NCBI GenBank assembly: GCA_037974965.1
Contig: JBBPFI010000013.1
Coordinates: 744,001 to 808,000 of the forward strand
DNA length: 64,000 nt
Origin: Dacryopinax spathularia
Lineage: Eukaryota > Basidiomycota > Dacrymycetes > Dacrymycetales > Dacrymycetaceae
Reading direction: 5' to 3'
Part shown: in pieces, positions 1 through 14,571 of the stretch
Layout of the letters: each line of letters starts with the position of its first letter
Position numbering within the stretch: position 1 is the stretch's first letter
Notes under the pieces: model-generated
Told to the model about the DNA's origin: nothing
The model's database searches: none
What the model saw: only the letters and a program-made list of their open reading frames with translations
Made by a program: the position numbers and the translations under genes

Positions 1-494
1 GGGTAGGGCACGCACCCGAGAGAAAGATATATCAAAGCCCGACTTCCTCTCTCACCCAGCGGGCTCCACACACTCAGTCCAAACTCTCTCCCTCTCCACG
101 CATCCCCCAAACCCCACCTTGCGACATCGCGCACCCACCCCAAGCTAAAGGGCCACCTATCACCCGCATTCCCCGCTCCCCACCCCACCGCCGCGATCAG
201 CCCCACCCCCGCGCCCACAAGAACCTGAGCTACTCCCCTCCTCCCTTCCCCTACCCCCGAGCCGGACTCGAGAGCTTGCTTACGGGCGCGGCCGATTTTA
301 GTGGCGCGTGAACCGATGAGGTAGAATACGATTAGTGAGACTCCGAATGTCCTTAGTGGGGAGAGCAGGGTTAGGGAGCCGACGAAGAAGGCGGCCAGGG
401 CGCCGCCGGGGGAGAGGGAGCGTCGGCGGAGTCCGTGGATGGAGAGGCCGAGGGCTAGGGCGGGAGGGACGGCGTACGACAGTAGTAACGACAT
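1..494 (-). CDS. TMEM19/DUF92 family membrane protein, N-terminal part (runs off left edge)
   Basis: The minus strand is open from an ATG at 494 to the window edge. It starts MSLLLSYAVPPALALGLSIH, followed by the SLSPGGALAAFFVGSLTLL segment, then RTFGVSLIVFYLIGSRATK and a stretch ending GVAQVLVGAGVGLIAA. This order (two hydrophobic helices, an S-L-S-P-G-G-A-L-A-A-F core, a G-S-x-A-T-K motif, then a Q-V-L segment) is the N-terminal signature of the TMEM19/DUF92 family of multi-pass membrane proteins, whose function in fungi is not established. About 164 residues are visible and the C-terminal half lies outside the window. No intron is needed in the visible part. The call rests on motif order only. 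Confidence 0.72.
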   Translation of the reverse strand, partial: MSLLLSYAVPPALALGLSIHGLRRRSLSPGGALAAFFVGSLTLLSPLRTFGVSLIVFYLIGSRATKIGRARKQALESGSGVGEGRRGVAQVLVGAGVGLIAAVGWGAGNAGDRWPFSLGWVRDVARWGLGDAWRGREFGLSVWSPLGERGSRALIYLSLGCVPY

Positions 495-887
495 GATGGT
501 GCTCAGCGCCAGACAAGCCCAAAGCTGGTCGACAACGGTCAGGATGAGGAGGATAAGAGATGTCCTACTTCCCTCCGACCTTGAAGGCTGGGCTGAAACT
601 GCTAGTACGTTTGAGACTGACGTTTGCCTTGCGGTCGTCGGCGTGCCCGGGGAGCGGTTACTCAGTCGGCCACGGCGGGCGTCTAATTCACTCTCATCAC
701 CGGCAGACCCCTATAAAGAAGCAGAGACACCCTTCTGAGAACCCCGAGCTGGCTTCTCTCTGAGAACTCGGCTTCTGCTTGATTCGAGCAGAGTGCGGCG
801 AATTAGATAGATAGGAATAACCATAAACATTACAACGGCTCTCTAGTGGTTAACTGATCCGCAAGCTTGCTTTTCTTCTTTGTTCGA
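495..887. other. Intergenic spacer, TMEM19-like promoter side
   Basis: This lies between the start of the TMEM19-like gene and the stop of the first DUF6533 gene, both on the minus strand. It should hold the promoter and 5' leader of the former and the 3' end of the latter. No further gene, repeat or RNA was seen. Confidence 0.5.
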
Positions 888-2945
888 CTAAGCGTTCTCG
901 CGCGCACAATCCCCCCCACACCAACATCTCCCATCCAAACTATGCGCACTCCCTCCGCTCTTCCCGCTCTTCCCACTCTTCCCGCTCTCGCCACTAGACG
1001 TCCTCATTACCCCCAACTCCAAAACCGGATCACTCCCATGCGCCGCATAACTCGGCAACGAACCCTTCCGGCTCGAACGGGCTGTGGACTTCGTATGCGC
1101 CGCGCTCGGCTTTTGAGGAAGCCAGGGTACAGGGCCAGCGGGTCTTGCGATTCGGGACGCTTCGACATGGGGCGAGGCTGCTGGTGATGAGGGTCCAAGG
1201 GAGGTCGGGTTGGCAAAAGAAGAGACGGGGGAGATATCAAGCACCGCTTCTTCTTCTCCCTCGAGCATCTCCCTAAACTTCGCGACCGCCGGAGTAGGAA
1301 CACGCCCAGTCCGGGATGAGGAGGCAGTCGAAGGCTCCTCATCGGTCTCATACACCGGCGGTAGTGTCCCCCCTCCCCCTCCCCCGCTCGAGCTCCCACT
1401 CGCCTCCCCGAACGCGTCGTGGCTCCACCTATTCCCATACGCGTCCCTGCTCCACCTCGTAAACCCGCTTGAGGCGCTCTCTTGGCTTTTCCTATCTTTG
1501 CTTGCCAAGCTAGCAGAGCGCGGAGGAAGGGGGATGACGGCCTTGCGATATCCCCCTCCGCCTCCTCTGGAAGCAGAAGTGGGGGATGCAGCGGACAAGT
1601 GGGCTTTCTCGTTTATTGGGAGGGATTCCTTGACTGCGGCGGCGCGGAGGTTTAGGGTAAGGCGGGAGCCGGAGAACGAGAAGGCTGCTACTACCCATCT
1701 GGACATTTTTCAGCCAATGTCTATGATGGCGCAGAGAGAGGGAAGGGAAAGTGTGGAAATGGGGTGGATGGGAGACTTACGGCAGGCCGACTTCTTCCAG
1801 TCCTACTCTGGTGTTCCGGCCTACCAGGGGAGGGATGAGGGCGTTCACCAGTACCGCAGCTACAAAACATCCATCGGCAGTCAGCAGGCGTTCCGGGAGA
1901 AGAAGGCAAGGGCGAAAAGAGGGGAAGGAGGAGATGACGTACCGAATACGATAGCGTAGAAGATCGACCCGTCCCTCACAAACACCGTCAGGAGTCTCGT
2001 CTTACTCCCCCTCGGGCCGAGCGTCCTAATATAGGGGTGAAGCTTATACAGCATCAAAAAGAAATATATGGCTACCCTCTGTCAGCGCCGCTTCCTCACA
2101 TTAGGCACTGAAGGGGGCTTACTGTTGGTAGCGAGCGCGGGAACCCAAGCGACAAGGTCGAGCGAACCGAACGTATCGGTCGTCAGGCATCCGTCGACCG
2201 TCAGGATTGAGGGCTTGGGGACGGCGGACTCGTTATGCGTTACGAGGCCGATGATGACCGCTTCGACTATGAGTTCGCTACAAAGCAAGGTAGCGAGTGC
2301 TGCTAGGACTGCGGAACGTTGAGTGGGCTGAAGTGCCAGGTAAAACGCGGGGAACGGGGGAGAACGTACCGCGCGTCTTCTTGCCGTACAGCGCATAGAG
2401 GCGAAGGATAAGGATCAGATCGCAAGAGGCCGCGAGCACAATCGCGGATCCTCCGAAGAACTGGTCCCACATCGCGCAGAGCTATTCCACAGATCAGCAA
2501 CGGCTGGTATCGTGTGATGGGAGAAGCTTACCCTGTCTGGCATTGTTCGCTGCGTGTCGCCGATCGCGAAGTACAGCGAGCAGAACATGCCATAGTACCG
2601 AGAGATGATGTATAGAAACTTGGCGAGTGACCATTTTTGCCTGGGAGCAGGACCAGTCAGCACCAGTCCGTGACGAGGTATTGTAGACAAGAACGCACTT
2701 CCATATGAGCTCGATCTGAAACTTTGGTCAGCAACTCGAGGCTAGATGAGAAGGAGCAGACTCACCTCATCTTCAAGACATATAAACCAATCATACCAGA
2801 GCCAAGCAGTCGCAGCGACTAATAACAATCAGCACCATCCCCTACTCTTCCACTCAAAGGGGGTCCACTCACCTTGACTCCTATTACTTGTCGTAAGATC
2901 CTGGATAATTTGTGGCAGCGAGCTCAGATACTGCCCAGCGTCCAT
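888..2945 (-). CDS. DUF6533 multi-pass membrane protein, copy A
   Basis: Nine exons give a 522-residue protein: 2945-2873, 2818-2766, 2715-2699 (17 nt), 2640-2532, 2481-2370, 2308-2123, 2071-1943, 1859-1781 and 1698-888. The N-terminus contains WLWYDWFICLEDEIELIWKQ followed by WSLAKFLYIISRYYGM, the DUF6533 hallmark of basidiomycete seven-helix proteins. Later helices carry ILILRLYALYG and VNALIPPLVGRNTRVGLEEV, and the last membrane block ends SRLTLNLRAA. The tail of about 240 residues is Ser/Pro/Gly-rich with an SGKSGKSGKSG run. The function of the family is unknown; a sensor-like role is sometimes guessed, but nothing here shows it. It is a tandem twin of the gene at 4510-6069. Both are on the minus strand and intron positions are shared except for one. 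Confidence 0.85.
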
Positions 2946-4509
2946 GTTGCGTACGCGTGCTAGGGAAGTAGGACGTCTCGGAGGGGCCGCATGGTGTTCG
3001 CTCTGGACATATTTAAGCGAGCTGTGGGAGCTGCGCTAGAATTTCGACGATGATGAGGAGAAGGAGCGCGGAGAAGACGGAAGACGGAACGCTGGGGAGC
3101 AGGGGAACGGACGGGCGGGAGCGGGCTCCACAGGTGCGATCGGACGACGCACATAGATAGGCGAGTGTCCGAGGGCAGCGCTCGTTTAGGATTGGGAGAC
3201 CGCACAGGTCCTCGTCGCTTGCCTTTGCCGTCCAGGCAGTCGCAGCATTGAGTCCGATGTTCACGTAAGGACAGCGACGAACGTAAGGATAGCGACGAGG
3301 TAGAATATGCAGATGAGGAGAGAGTCCCTAAGGTAGGGGTCGAGGGAGCAAGCTCCGAACGACGTCATCGTTTCAGGTTTTGCATGGAAGACGGAGCCCG
3401 TGGAGGGAATCGTTGGATCAATGTCGATAATGGGAAGAGGAGCCATTGCGATCGGGCAAATGCGGTGCTTGAGGAGAGCAGCCAAGGATGCGAGCAGGAA
3501 GAAAGATGTTCAGAAAGATATGAGTCCAGCCTTCGGCGTTGTGCAGAGAGAGCTTGGAAAGCAAGCTAAGCGAGTCTTAGTCAAGTGCTTGCCTCTCCCG
3601 AGATGGAAAGAATTGATAATGTTGACAACAGATTGTCGGGAGTTTTGCCAGTAACTTCTACCAGTTCAAATCAGATGTTGTCAGTTGAAACAGTCATCCA
3701 GCGCAACAGCGTCCGAATTTGGGACATTGTCAGCCCATCCATGTTCCGCAGGATGTTCCATGGTCGGATCAATGTCGTCAACACCGGACAGGGCGGTGCA
3801 CGAGTATCGTTTCAGCCCCGACGAGCCCGATCAATCCGCTGCACCCCGGCGTCCGAAATATCACGCCAGGCAGCGAGCTCCACTGTTCAAGAGGAAACAC
3901 CAGCCACGTTTGCCGTCGAGTAGAGCGATCAGACGAGTAACGAACTCAAGTGCATTGATAACGAGAAGGTGGGAGGTTGAGGAGCAGAGAAGGACGAAGC
4001 TGTGCCATGACGTGGTCACAAGATATTGCTTCCGCGGTTGGAACGTTCTGATTTACGGTCTCGGGATGAGTTTGCGGTTGCGTAAAACTATTGGTCTGCC
4101 CCTCATTGCCAACTAGGAGCGACCCCCATATTCTGCACGGGCGTCGGAAAGAGAAAGAGCTGCGCAAGAGGAGCATGTAATCCGTTATCGTGAAGCCACA
4201 ACCGAAGGGTTTTGCGTGTCGAGACAACTGCATCTCATAAGCGCTGAGAACTTGACGTGCATGGTTAACGGCCATGCTTTTTGTGCCGGAGAAATCCCTC
4301 ACAAATGCGGAACAAGGAGATAACCTCTGCCTTCCCGGATATATTTATTTCTAAACTTTAGCTAATCTCTAGCTGGTGACCTATTCTGGTCACGTCCTAC
4401 AGCGTACTCCCTTCCTTGCACCAGCATTCTTCCGAAACCCGGTTACTTCTGCATGTGGCAATGCACTGGGCTGCATGGCTGCAGATGCCACAGAGGCAAG
4501 AAATGGAGG
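2946..4509. repeat. Upstream half of tandem duplication unit 1, plus spacer
   Basis: The part from about 2946 to 4090 is the upstream region of DUF6533 copy A and is clearly homologous to 6070-7020 upstream of copy B. Anchors are a TTTAAGCGAG block (3012 and 6125), CGTTTCAGGTTTTGCAT (near 3371 and 6412), a GTCAACACC block (about 3777 and 6721) and GAAGCTGTGCC (about 3998 and 6947). No intact gene was found in it; short open frames differ between the copies, so it is probably non-coding. From about 4090 to 4509 nothing further was recognised apart from the 3' side of copy B. Confidence 0.7.
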
Positions 4510-6069
4510 TTAAAGGCCCAGAACGTTCGAGGAGGTGCTCCTCGTCCCGCTTTCCCGTCCCTCCCAGTCGTGCAAGGTGCTGGAACCGCTGCTGCAGCTG
4601 AAGGTATTGCAGTCATTACTCGTCTCTTGATGGCTGTAGGTTCCAAGTGGTCGAGACGGGAAGGGTAGGGCCGCTCTCCGGTGATCTGGAGGGGCATCAC
4701 GGCTCGGGCCCAGCCGGCCGTGTTCCTCTGGAGGTAAAGAATCGCTCGCCACCGCCGAACGAAGGTTCAGCGTCAGTCGGGAACCACAGAAAGATAAGGC
4801 TGCTATGGCCCATCTAGAAGCAAGAACAGTGTCTGAGTGTCGACATCCTGATGAATGAGGAAGGAACCTTACGGGACTCCAACGGACTGTAGACCCACCC
4901 TGGTGCTCCGTGCAACGAGCGGAGGAATGAGCGCATTGACGAGCAGGGAAGCTTGAACGTGTCAACACATGTCAACCGTGTTTTAGCGGGAAACGGACAG
5001 CCAACACACCAAAGAGAATGGTGTAAAAGATTGACCCATCCCTCACGAACACTGTCAACAAAGAGAATTTACCCTCCATCAAGGCCAGCGGCCGTATATG
5101 TGGGTACAGCTTATAAAGTATGAGGATGAAGTATATCGCTAGGGCACGGATCCACGTCAGCCTCATCCGCACTTTTCGGTGATAGTATAGTGAACCCACT
5201 ATTTGCAGCCAACGCCGGGACCCAGGCGACCAGAGTCAGCGAGCCGAACATGCTAGTCGTCAAGCACCCGGTGATTGGCAGAAAGGGGGGCTTGGGGACC
5301 GCAGATTCGTTGTAATTGACTAAGGCGACGATGACTGCTTCGACGACAAGCTCGCCGACGACTACGGTGCCGAGGGCTATCAAGACTGATGTGCGAGTGA
5401 GCGGAGTGAACCGATCGGAGTAAGGACGCGCACCACGCAATTGTCGGCCGTAGAGTGCGTAAAGACGGAGGACAAGAATTGTGTCGCAACAAGCGGCGGC
5501 GACTATGGTGGAACTGCCGGGAATGAGCGAGTTTCTTCCTTCTCTGATCGTTCTGTGCTCACCCTCCAAAGAACTGCCCCCACATCGCACACAGCTATAT
5601 CCCGTAGTCAGCGAGTGTGGTCATCCGTGGTGCGCGAAAGGTTGCCTTGTCGGGCATTGTCGGCTGCGTAACCCCGATTGCGAAGTACAGCGAGCTGAAC
5701 ATGCCATAATATCGAGAAATGATGTAGAGGCATTTAGGGAGCGACATTTTCTGCCTAACATACCATAAGCAATCATATCATCAGAGAGGATAACGTGGTG
5801 CGCACTTCCATATGAGCTCGATCTGCAGTTTGGTCAGCATCCGAGAACTACAGCAGAAAATGCAGACGAACCTCATCCTCGAGACATATGAACCAATCGT
5901 ACCAGAGCCAAGTCGTCGCAGCGACTGTCCTCAGCCATCAGTAATAGCTCCCACGCCATTCGGCGAAGTGGTCAAGAGAAGATGGTATACCTTGGCTCCT
6001 ATTGCTAGCCGAAAGATCCTGTATGATTTGGGGTAGAGAGCCCAAGTACTGCGAAGCGTCCATGTCCAT
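4510..6069 (-). CDS. DUF6533 multi-pass membrane protein, copy B
   Basis: This is a tandem paralogue of the gene at 888-2945, about 355 residues. It starts MDMDASQYLGSLPQIIQDLS at 6069 and keeps WLWYDWFICLEDE, the 17-nt exon encoding IELIW, SRYYGMFSSLYFAIG and ILVLRLYALYG. The last membrane block ends SRLTLNLRSA. Membrane regions align with copy A almost end to end, whereas the cytosolic-looking tail is shorter (about 100 residues) and unrelated in detail. One extra intron, 5514-5562 (49 nt, GTGAGC to GGCAG, phase 2), splits the FFGG-ST junction that is continuous in copy A. Read unspliced it breaks the frame, and spliced it restores it. Its function is unknown, as for copy A. Confidence 0.82.
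5514..5562 (-). other. Extra 49-nt intron found only in copy B
   Basis: The minus strand reads GTGAGCACAG to CATTCCCGGCAG. Removing it joins codons GGA GG and T TCC to give FFGGSTIV, matching FFGGSAIV in copy A, where the same codons are contiguous. A CTCAT branch-like element lies near the 3' end. This is either gain in copy B or exact loss in copy A. Confidence 0.75.
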
Positions 6070-7146
6070 AGCGCGTGGTGAGGACGGCGAAAGGATCCAT
6101 CAAAAGAATGGTGCAGTCACACATTTAAGCGAGTTGTGGGCTTGCGCTAGAGACTTGAGGAGAAGGATAAACACAGAGCAGACGGAAGACGCGAGCTGCA
6201 GAGAGATTGCGCGGGAGCCGGCTCCGCAGGCACGATCGAAGACATACAAAGATAAGTCGTCCAGGGTCGCCTGGCTCACGGGGTACCCGAAAGGTGCTCT
6301 CGCTCATCTTTGCCTTCGGCCGTTCCGTGGCATCTAGTCCGACATTCACGGAAGGACACGAGAAGAAGAAGAGGATAAGGATCGTGGCACCAGATGCCGT
6401 ACGACGTTCTCGTTTCAGGTTTTGCATTTAAGAGACCAATCCAGGGAGTTATTCAAAGAAGACTCGCTCAAAGCTCTAGTCCCATCGTTGTTGTGTGCGA
6501 GAGGCTTCTCGTAGCCAAGCGGGTGCGGGGCCGCTCTTTCCCAAAAAGAAGAGATCGGATCATCCCTCAACAGATTGTTCGAAAGTCTAGAGTGTGCCAT
6601 CATGCATGTCCCCAGCCGTTCAGAGACTGCCAGGTGAAACAGCCCGGCCGATTGCATCGAACTCATAGGACGCAAACGGTCAGCTGTGTTTCGCGGGACG
6701 TCCATGATCGGATGGATGTTGTCAACACCCGGGGGCGGGGGGTTGCGCGACTTGTGGTTTCGGCCCCGACCAAGCCGATCAATTCCTTGCACCCGCGTCC
6801 GGAAGATCAAGCCGGACAGAGAGGACAACTAGCCATAGGTAGGGTAGCAGGCACGTTTGCTATCGAGCAGGATGATCAGACGATTGAAGCATTGGGGTGC
6901 CGACCGTCTGTATTGGTGCAGTGAAGAAAAAAGGCTGAGAAGGGTGGAAGCTGTGCCCTGACATTCCGTAACTTCCCTTGCCTCCTTCCGCGATCACAAA
7001 CTTCTGATCGAAGTATGGACACGTGACTCATGGGGCACTATTGCGACCTTTCTGCATTACAACGTACAGCTAAAGGACATTGCAGGGGATTATAGAGGTA
7101 CACGTGTGGATCAATACCAGAAGACCAGAGAAAAGGGAATACATGG
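6070..7146. repeat. Upstream half of tandem duplication unit 2
   Basis: This is the region upstream of copy B, homologous to about 2946-4090. Identity is patchy with indels, suggesting an old duplication. Homology ends near 7020, about 130 nt before the EAF1 stop codon. No gene was recognised in it. Confidence 0.65.
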
Positions 7147-10100
7147 TCATGAAGGGGGTATCGTCGGCGATACGTGAGGTTGCGGTGGACTCGCGCTCGA
7201 ACCTGCTGCGTGGGGTTGCTGCGGATGGGCGGCAGGGTATCCAGCTTGCGCCTGATTGACAATCAGCTGGGCTCCACGGTGCAACTGTATACTTACGTAA
7301 AGGAGCCTAATGAAGTGCTGCCCGTTTGGTTGTTGTGACAAAGCACGAAGGGTTTCCTCGTTCAGCTGATTGCCGCTCTTCAGGTGGGCCAACGCCGCTT
7401 GGAACTGCGAATGTTGCAGAGGTCCAGCCGGCGGCGAGGTGCTTTGAGGTAGCCCCGGATATTGGACAGCCCCTGCGGCGCCAGCCGATGCACCCGTAGA
7501 CTGCCGGGCTCGGCTAATGTTCACACCCGGCTGACCACCACGGGCAGCAGCAGCTTGCGCTTGCATCATGGCGGCCTGGACTTGAGGTGAAGCGTAGCGC
7601 TGCATAGCTGCGGCACTGGCTTGGGCAGGAGTTGCCTGCGTTTGTCCTTGAGGGGTTTGGACTGCCTGGGCCGCCTGTACTGCTTGAGCGGCTTGCACTT
7701 GCAGGCGTTGCTGTTGCTGTTGCATGAGGGCCAGATGCGCACTCGTCATGGGCGGCCCATTTGCTGCATGCGGAATTGGCTGTTGCGGAACGGCTGTGCC
7801 CGGCGGCAGAGCGAGACTGGGCTACGCTATGGCGTTAGGGATGAATAGATGAGAAACAGCATATAACGCACCACACGCGCCATCAATCGCTGTCCCGCCG
7901 CAGGGTTGCCTTGGTTGACAGCATACCGTTCTAAGCGCAGCATATTGTCCTTCTCAAATTTCTGCAGCGCCAGGTCGAGAGGGCTCGGGACATTTTTCTC
8001 CAGCGTTCCATGGGTATTATGTGCCGTGAGGTTGATCTTCTTGCTAGTGGAGTATTTTGGCCCGCTCTGCTCGCGCTTCTTGATAGACTTGCGCACAACA
8101 TCTCGGAGCGCAACCTGCCTCTCTTTCTTCTTGGTGCCTTCCTGACGCTGGAAGTATGGATGCGGAGCAACATTCTCCATGCGTCTGGCGCGTTCAATGT
8201 CCTTTGGGGCCGGGCCTTCCTTGGGCTTGATGATGCTCCAACGCTTGGCGCAGTCCCATGCAGTGCGCTTATCAACGGCGATCGTGTTACGCTTCGTGTT
8301 GAAGGCATCGGCCACGAGATCCCAATTCTCTCCGAACCGGGTGACGCATGTGAGCAAGATTGCGTCGTCTTCGTTGTTCCAATGCAGGGCTTTCAAGCGC
8401 GCAGCGGGGTCATGAGGTTCAGGAAGAACCGGGGCAGGCTGGGTACCGGTCTTTCGCCCGGAGAACATAGCTTCGGCCCATGTAAGAATGTATGGCCAAG
8501 GAACTGAACAGAGGTACTCACGAAGTAGGCCAGGTTTGCCAACGTCGCGCGGCTCATCAAGCAACAGTTCCCAGTCTTCATGCTCGCCTTCCCAATTCTG
8601 ACTTGTGGGCTTCAGAGTGCTTACAAGCAGGGGTTTCACGGTCATGAGAACTGGCAAACCGGGCAGAGGCTCAGGCTTTCGCTCTTTCGGAGGCGGCATG
8701 TCTTCCACCGGTTCTGACAAATCGTACACCTTCAGATCGGGGAAGAGGTCCAGCAAAGTATCATAGTCGTCTCTTCCGGTGACCTCATGAGGATCAAATA
8801 TCGTCTCTGTTGGAGGCAAGGCAAGCACAGGTAGGCGAAGCGTTTGAACGTCTACCGGTGGATTCTCCGGTGGAAGGAGGAATGTGTTTTCGGCCTTGGC
8901 CGCGTCCTTGAAAGGTGCGGTAGGCGACGAAGGCGAATCTTTCCCCGGAGAAGCCAATGTAGGGCCAGGAGTGAAGATATGGGTTAAGTCAGTTGCATGG
9001 CCGGCTTCACCCGTCTTCGGACCGTTTGTTCCATCACGATGCTCTGAGCCCGTGGCAACAGGTGTTTGCGGTTGCTTGCCTCCTGGCGTACTGCTGATAC
9101 CGTTGGCGGGCTTCGGCTTCCCCCCGATCATGAGGGATGCAATCTGCGATGCATCCGGTAGTTGGGAGTGTGGATCTTTGTCGCCGGCGGCCTTGGGTGA
9201 TTGCATTTCGGGAGGCTGCGAAACAGGTTGTGAACCCGTCGCTGCCTCGGTTTCGCCTTCCGCATCAGCGTCCGCATCGACATCACCGTCAGCGTCGGCC
9301 TCTCCATCTGCATCTTCAGCCCCGTCCGCATCCCCGCGATCGTCGGAGTGTGAGTGCGTCTTCCCACCATGATTGGCCTGCGAATGCTCTTGCATTGACC
9401 GAGCCTCGGCTGCATCTTCCTCCTCCACGCCGTCGGCATCATCTTCCTCGCCCTCTGCATCCATATCTTCATCCTCAGCTCCGTCACCCAGTTGATCGCC
9501 ATCCGCCTCTGCGGTACCCTCGGCGTCACCGTCAATTCGCGCCGCTTTCTCCACTTCTTCACTGTCACCTGCATCCCCGTCCGCATCCCCGTCTGCATCC
9601 CGGTCCGCATCCTCAGCAGCATCAGCATCGGCCTCCTCATCCCCTTCAGCATCGTCTCCCTCAGCGTCCATGTCTTCATCTTCCTTGGATTCTTCTTTTG
9701 GCCGTGCGGGAGTCGATTCGGCCTCCTCAGGATTGTCATGAGATTGAGATACGCCACCATGTTCATCATCCCCTTCATCGTCATCATCCTTCAATCGAGA
9801 TTGACGTCTGTGGAGCTGATGGACGCTCGACATCCTCCTCCGCTTCATGGGACTTCGTGGCATGTCATCTTCATCACTTTCTCCGTCCTCTTCGGCCTCT
9901 CCTTCCCCCTCTCCCTCCGCATTTTCTTCATCAGCAGCTCTCTTAGCGTCACGTTCGTTCCGCTGGCGCCTCTCGTCTCTCTCACGCTCTTCTGCCTCGG
10001 CATCATCCATCTCCTCATCTTCATCCGTCTTCTGTTTCTTGTCTTCTCTCCTCCAACCCGCTTGTAAGGCGAGCTTGCCGCGAGCATCTGCACTCCACCA

Positions 10101-11521
10101 CTCCTTGATCGAGAGCGCGATCTCGTATGTCAAAGCTGCCTTCCATTGTCTTTCCTCGACAAAATCGGTGTGCATCCACTGCATTTCTTCGAGCAAGTAG
10201 TCCCAGTGTGCTTTGCGAACGGGAGGGCCAGGTTGTCGTTTAGGCTGGCGCAGGGACCACAAGCCCTTCTTTTGCAGCTCATCAATCTCAGCTACAGCTT
10301 GCAGGAAGGTGAATTCGCGGTAGACGACCATCCAGTCGCGCGTTGTCATGCATTTCGCAGGGTGAGAGACGTGCTTGTGCACGGGATTGGCGGCGATGGA
10401 CGCTGCTAACCAGGCAAATTCTCCCTTGACAGGGTCTCGTTCGCGTCGATGTCGTTTCCTCTTCTTTCCCTGGGGCTGTCCGGTGGTGCTGTTTAGGGCG
10501 ACGGTTCGAGCTAAGGAACTCAAGGAATTGGTGTAGTTGGTGGAGAGGGGATCGTCCAAAGGATGGGCGGATGAGAACCACGACTCTTCGGGAACGCTCC
10601 AGCATGCTGCATATGGATCTGGCTTCGGCGGCTCCTCTTCCACGAGGTGCAGATCCGTAGCTGTCCATGCGGAGAGGTCATAGAAGTCTTCGCTACCCTT
10701 TTGGTCATGTGGAAATGCGGAAACAGCTGCAGGTACTGAGGCTGCGGCGTTAACACCGTCGGGTCGTGGGGATGTCGGCGGCTCTGTGAGAGGTTCGCTG
10801 TCTGATGATGTAGGCGATAACCCAAGACCGCTCGAGGCTGCTCTCATGGACGTAGTAGGCGCAGCAGACGGTTGCCTGGACGTTTTCCTGGAAATTGTTG
10901 CATGGGAAGGTGAGGTGGGGGTTTCCTGCATAGGCGCATCCTGCGCCGATCCAGGCTCTTCCACAGTGATCTCCGGTGGCGGAGAGGACGAAAGACCCAA
11001 GGAAGAGGCAGACTTCGGCGATGCGTTGGGCGATGGCTTTGGCTCGACGCCCGTGTCAGGGATGACCGGGAGAGGGGTAGGAGGTAGTGCCGTATCAAGA
11101 CTCGCGACAGATCTGACCACAGCATAAGAGCAAGTTATCCAGTTTGAGGGACTGGGACATACACTTCTCCCTCCGCCCATCGGCTCACAAACGTATCCCG
11201 GTCCGGCACTTCTTTGCTCTCACCCCGCCCAACGAGCTCTCCCGGCTTGTTCGACAACAGGTCAAATAGCTCCAGTAGCTCGCCTTCACCCTTCTCAACC
11301 ACGTCCCTACCCGAGAAAGCACAGAGACGTTAGGAAGGGAAAGCCAATAATGTCGAACGCTCCGCACCTCATTAGGCGCTCGTGCTCCTCAGCCAGCGCA
11401 TTCCGACGCTTTTCTATCTCTTGTTGCTGCTTAGTCTGGTTAATGGTCAGAACTATAATCGCGTCAACGCACACGCAGTACACACTGTATCATCTCTATG
11501 TTTTCCCCTTCTCGTAATCAT
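7147..11521 (-). CDS. EAF1: EAF1/VID21-type NuA4 scaffold subunit (HSA and SANT domains)
   Basis: Five exons, 11521-11486, 11435-11368, 11306-11163, 11112-7872 and 7821-7147, give 1,387 residues. An HSA domain lies near residues 375-430, around KAHWDYLLEEMQWM and DFVEERQWKAALTYEIA. A Myb/SANT domain lies near 1000-1050, around ALHWNNEDDAILLTCV, GENWDLVADAFN and AWDCAKRW. This HSA-then-SANT order is diagnostic of Eaf1/Vid21, which holds the NuA4 histone acetyltransferase together in the nucleus. Between them is a long acidic stretch (about residues 460-720) rich in D-A-D-G-E. The C-terminal exon is Gln/Ala-rich. The first exon (MITRRGKHRDD) is the weakest part of the model. A GTAAGT to CAATCAG segment of 45 nt at about 7258-7302 could be an in-frame intron. 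The gene is divergent from PRP43 with 271 bp between starts. Confidence 0.9.
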
Positions 11522-11792
11522 TATCTTCTCTCAGATGAGCAGCAGCAGCTGAGACCGGCCAGCTTGTACGTTAGCACAAGATGCCCGATTTGGTATTAAA
11601 GTGGGTCAATAAGCTTTGTCTCCGTTCACGAGGGTCCCCTACAGCAAATTGCTTCCATTCGGAACTAAAGCTCGCTAGTGACGAGATTTTAGACAAGCGC
11701 GCGTAAAGTCCGGCAAGTCACCGTTCACGCTTCTCCTGCGCCAACTCTGGTCCCCAATTTCGTTCTTCGACTGCACTGCAGCCCTCTTCAAG
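11522..11792. promoter_or_regulatory. Shared divergent promoter, EAF1 / PRP43
   Basis: There are 271 bp between the two start codons on opposite strands. It must carry both promoters and 5' leaders. No TATA box was assigned. Confidence 0.5.

Positions 11793-14571
<2,779 letters not shown>

Noticed and set aside
5430-5600. DUF6533 copy B as a frameshifted pseudogene
   Set aside because: The apparent shift is explained by a 49-nt GT-AG intron whose removal restores the alignment to copy A exactly.
9128-10200. Long open frames on both strands across the middle of EAF1
   Set aside because: They are shadows of the acidic GAC/GAG/GCX repeat stretch of EAF1. Their translations are Met/Arg or Pro/His/Arg runs with no motif, and the EAF1 frame is fully open.
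11440-11520. EAF1 starting within the exon that encodes TKQQQEIEKR
   Set aside because: There is no in-frame ATG before a stop there. A short upstream exon joined by a 50-nt intron with a CTGAC branch site fits better, though it remains the weakest part of that model.
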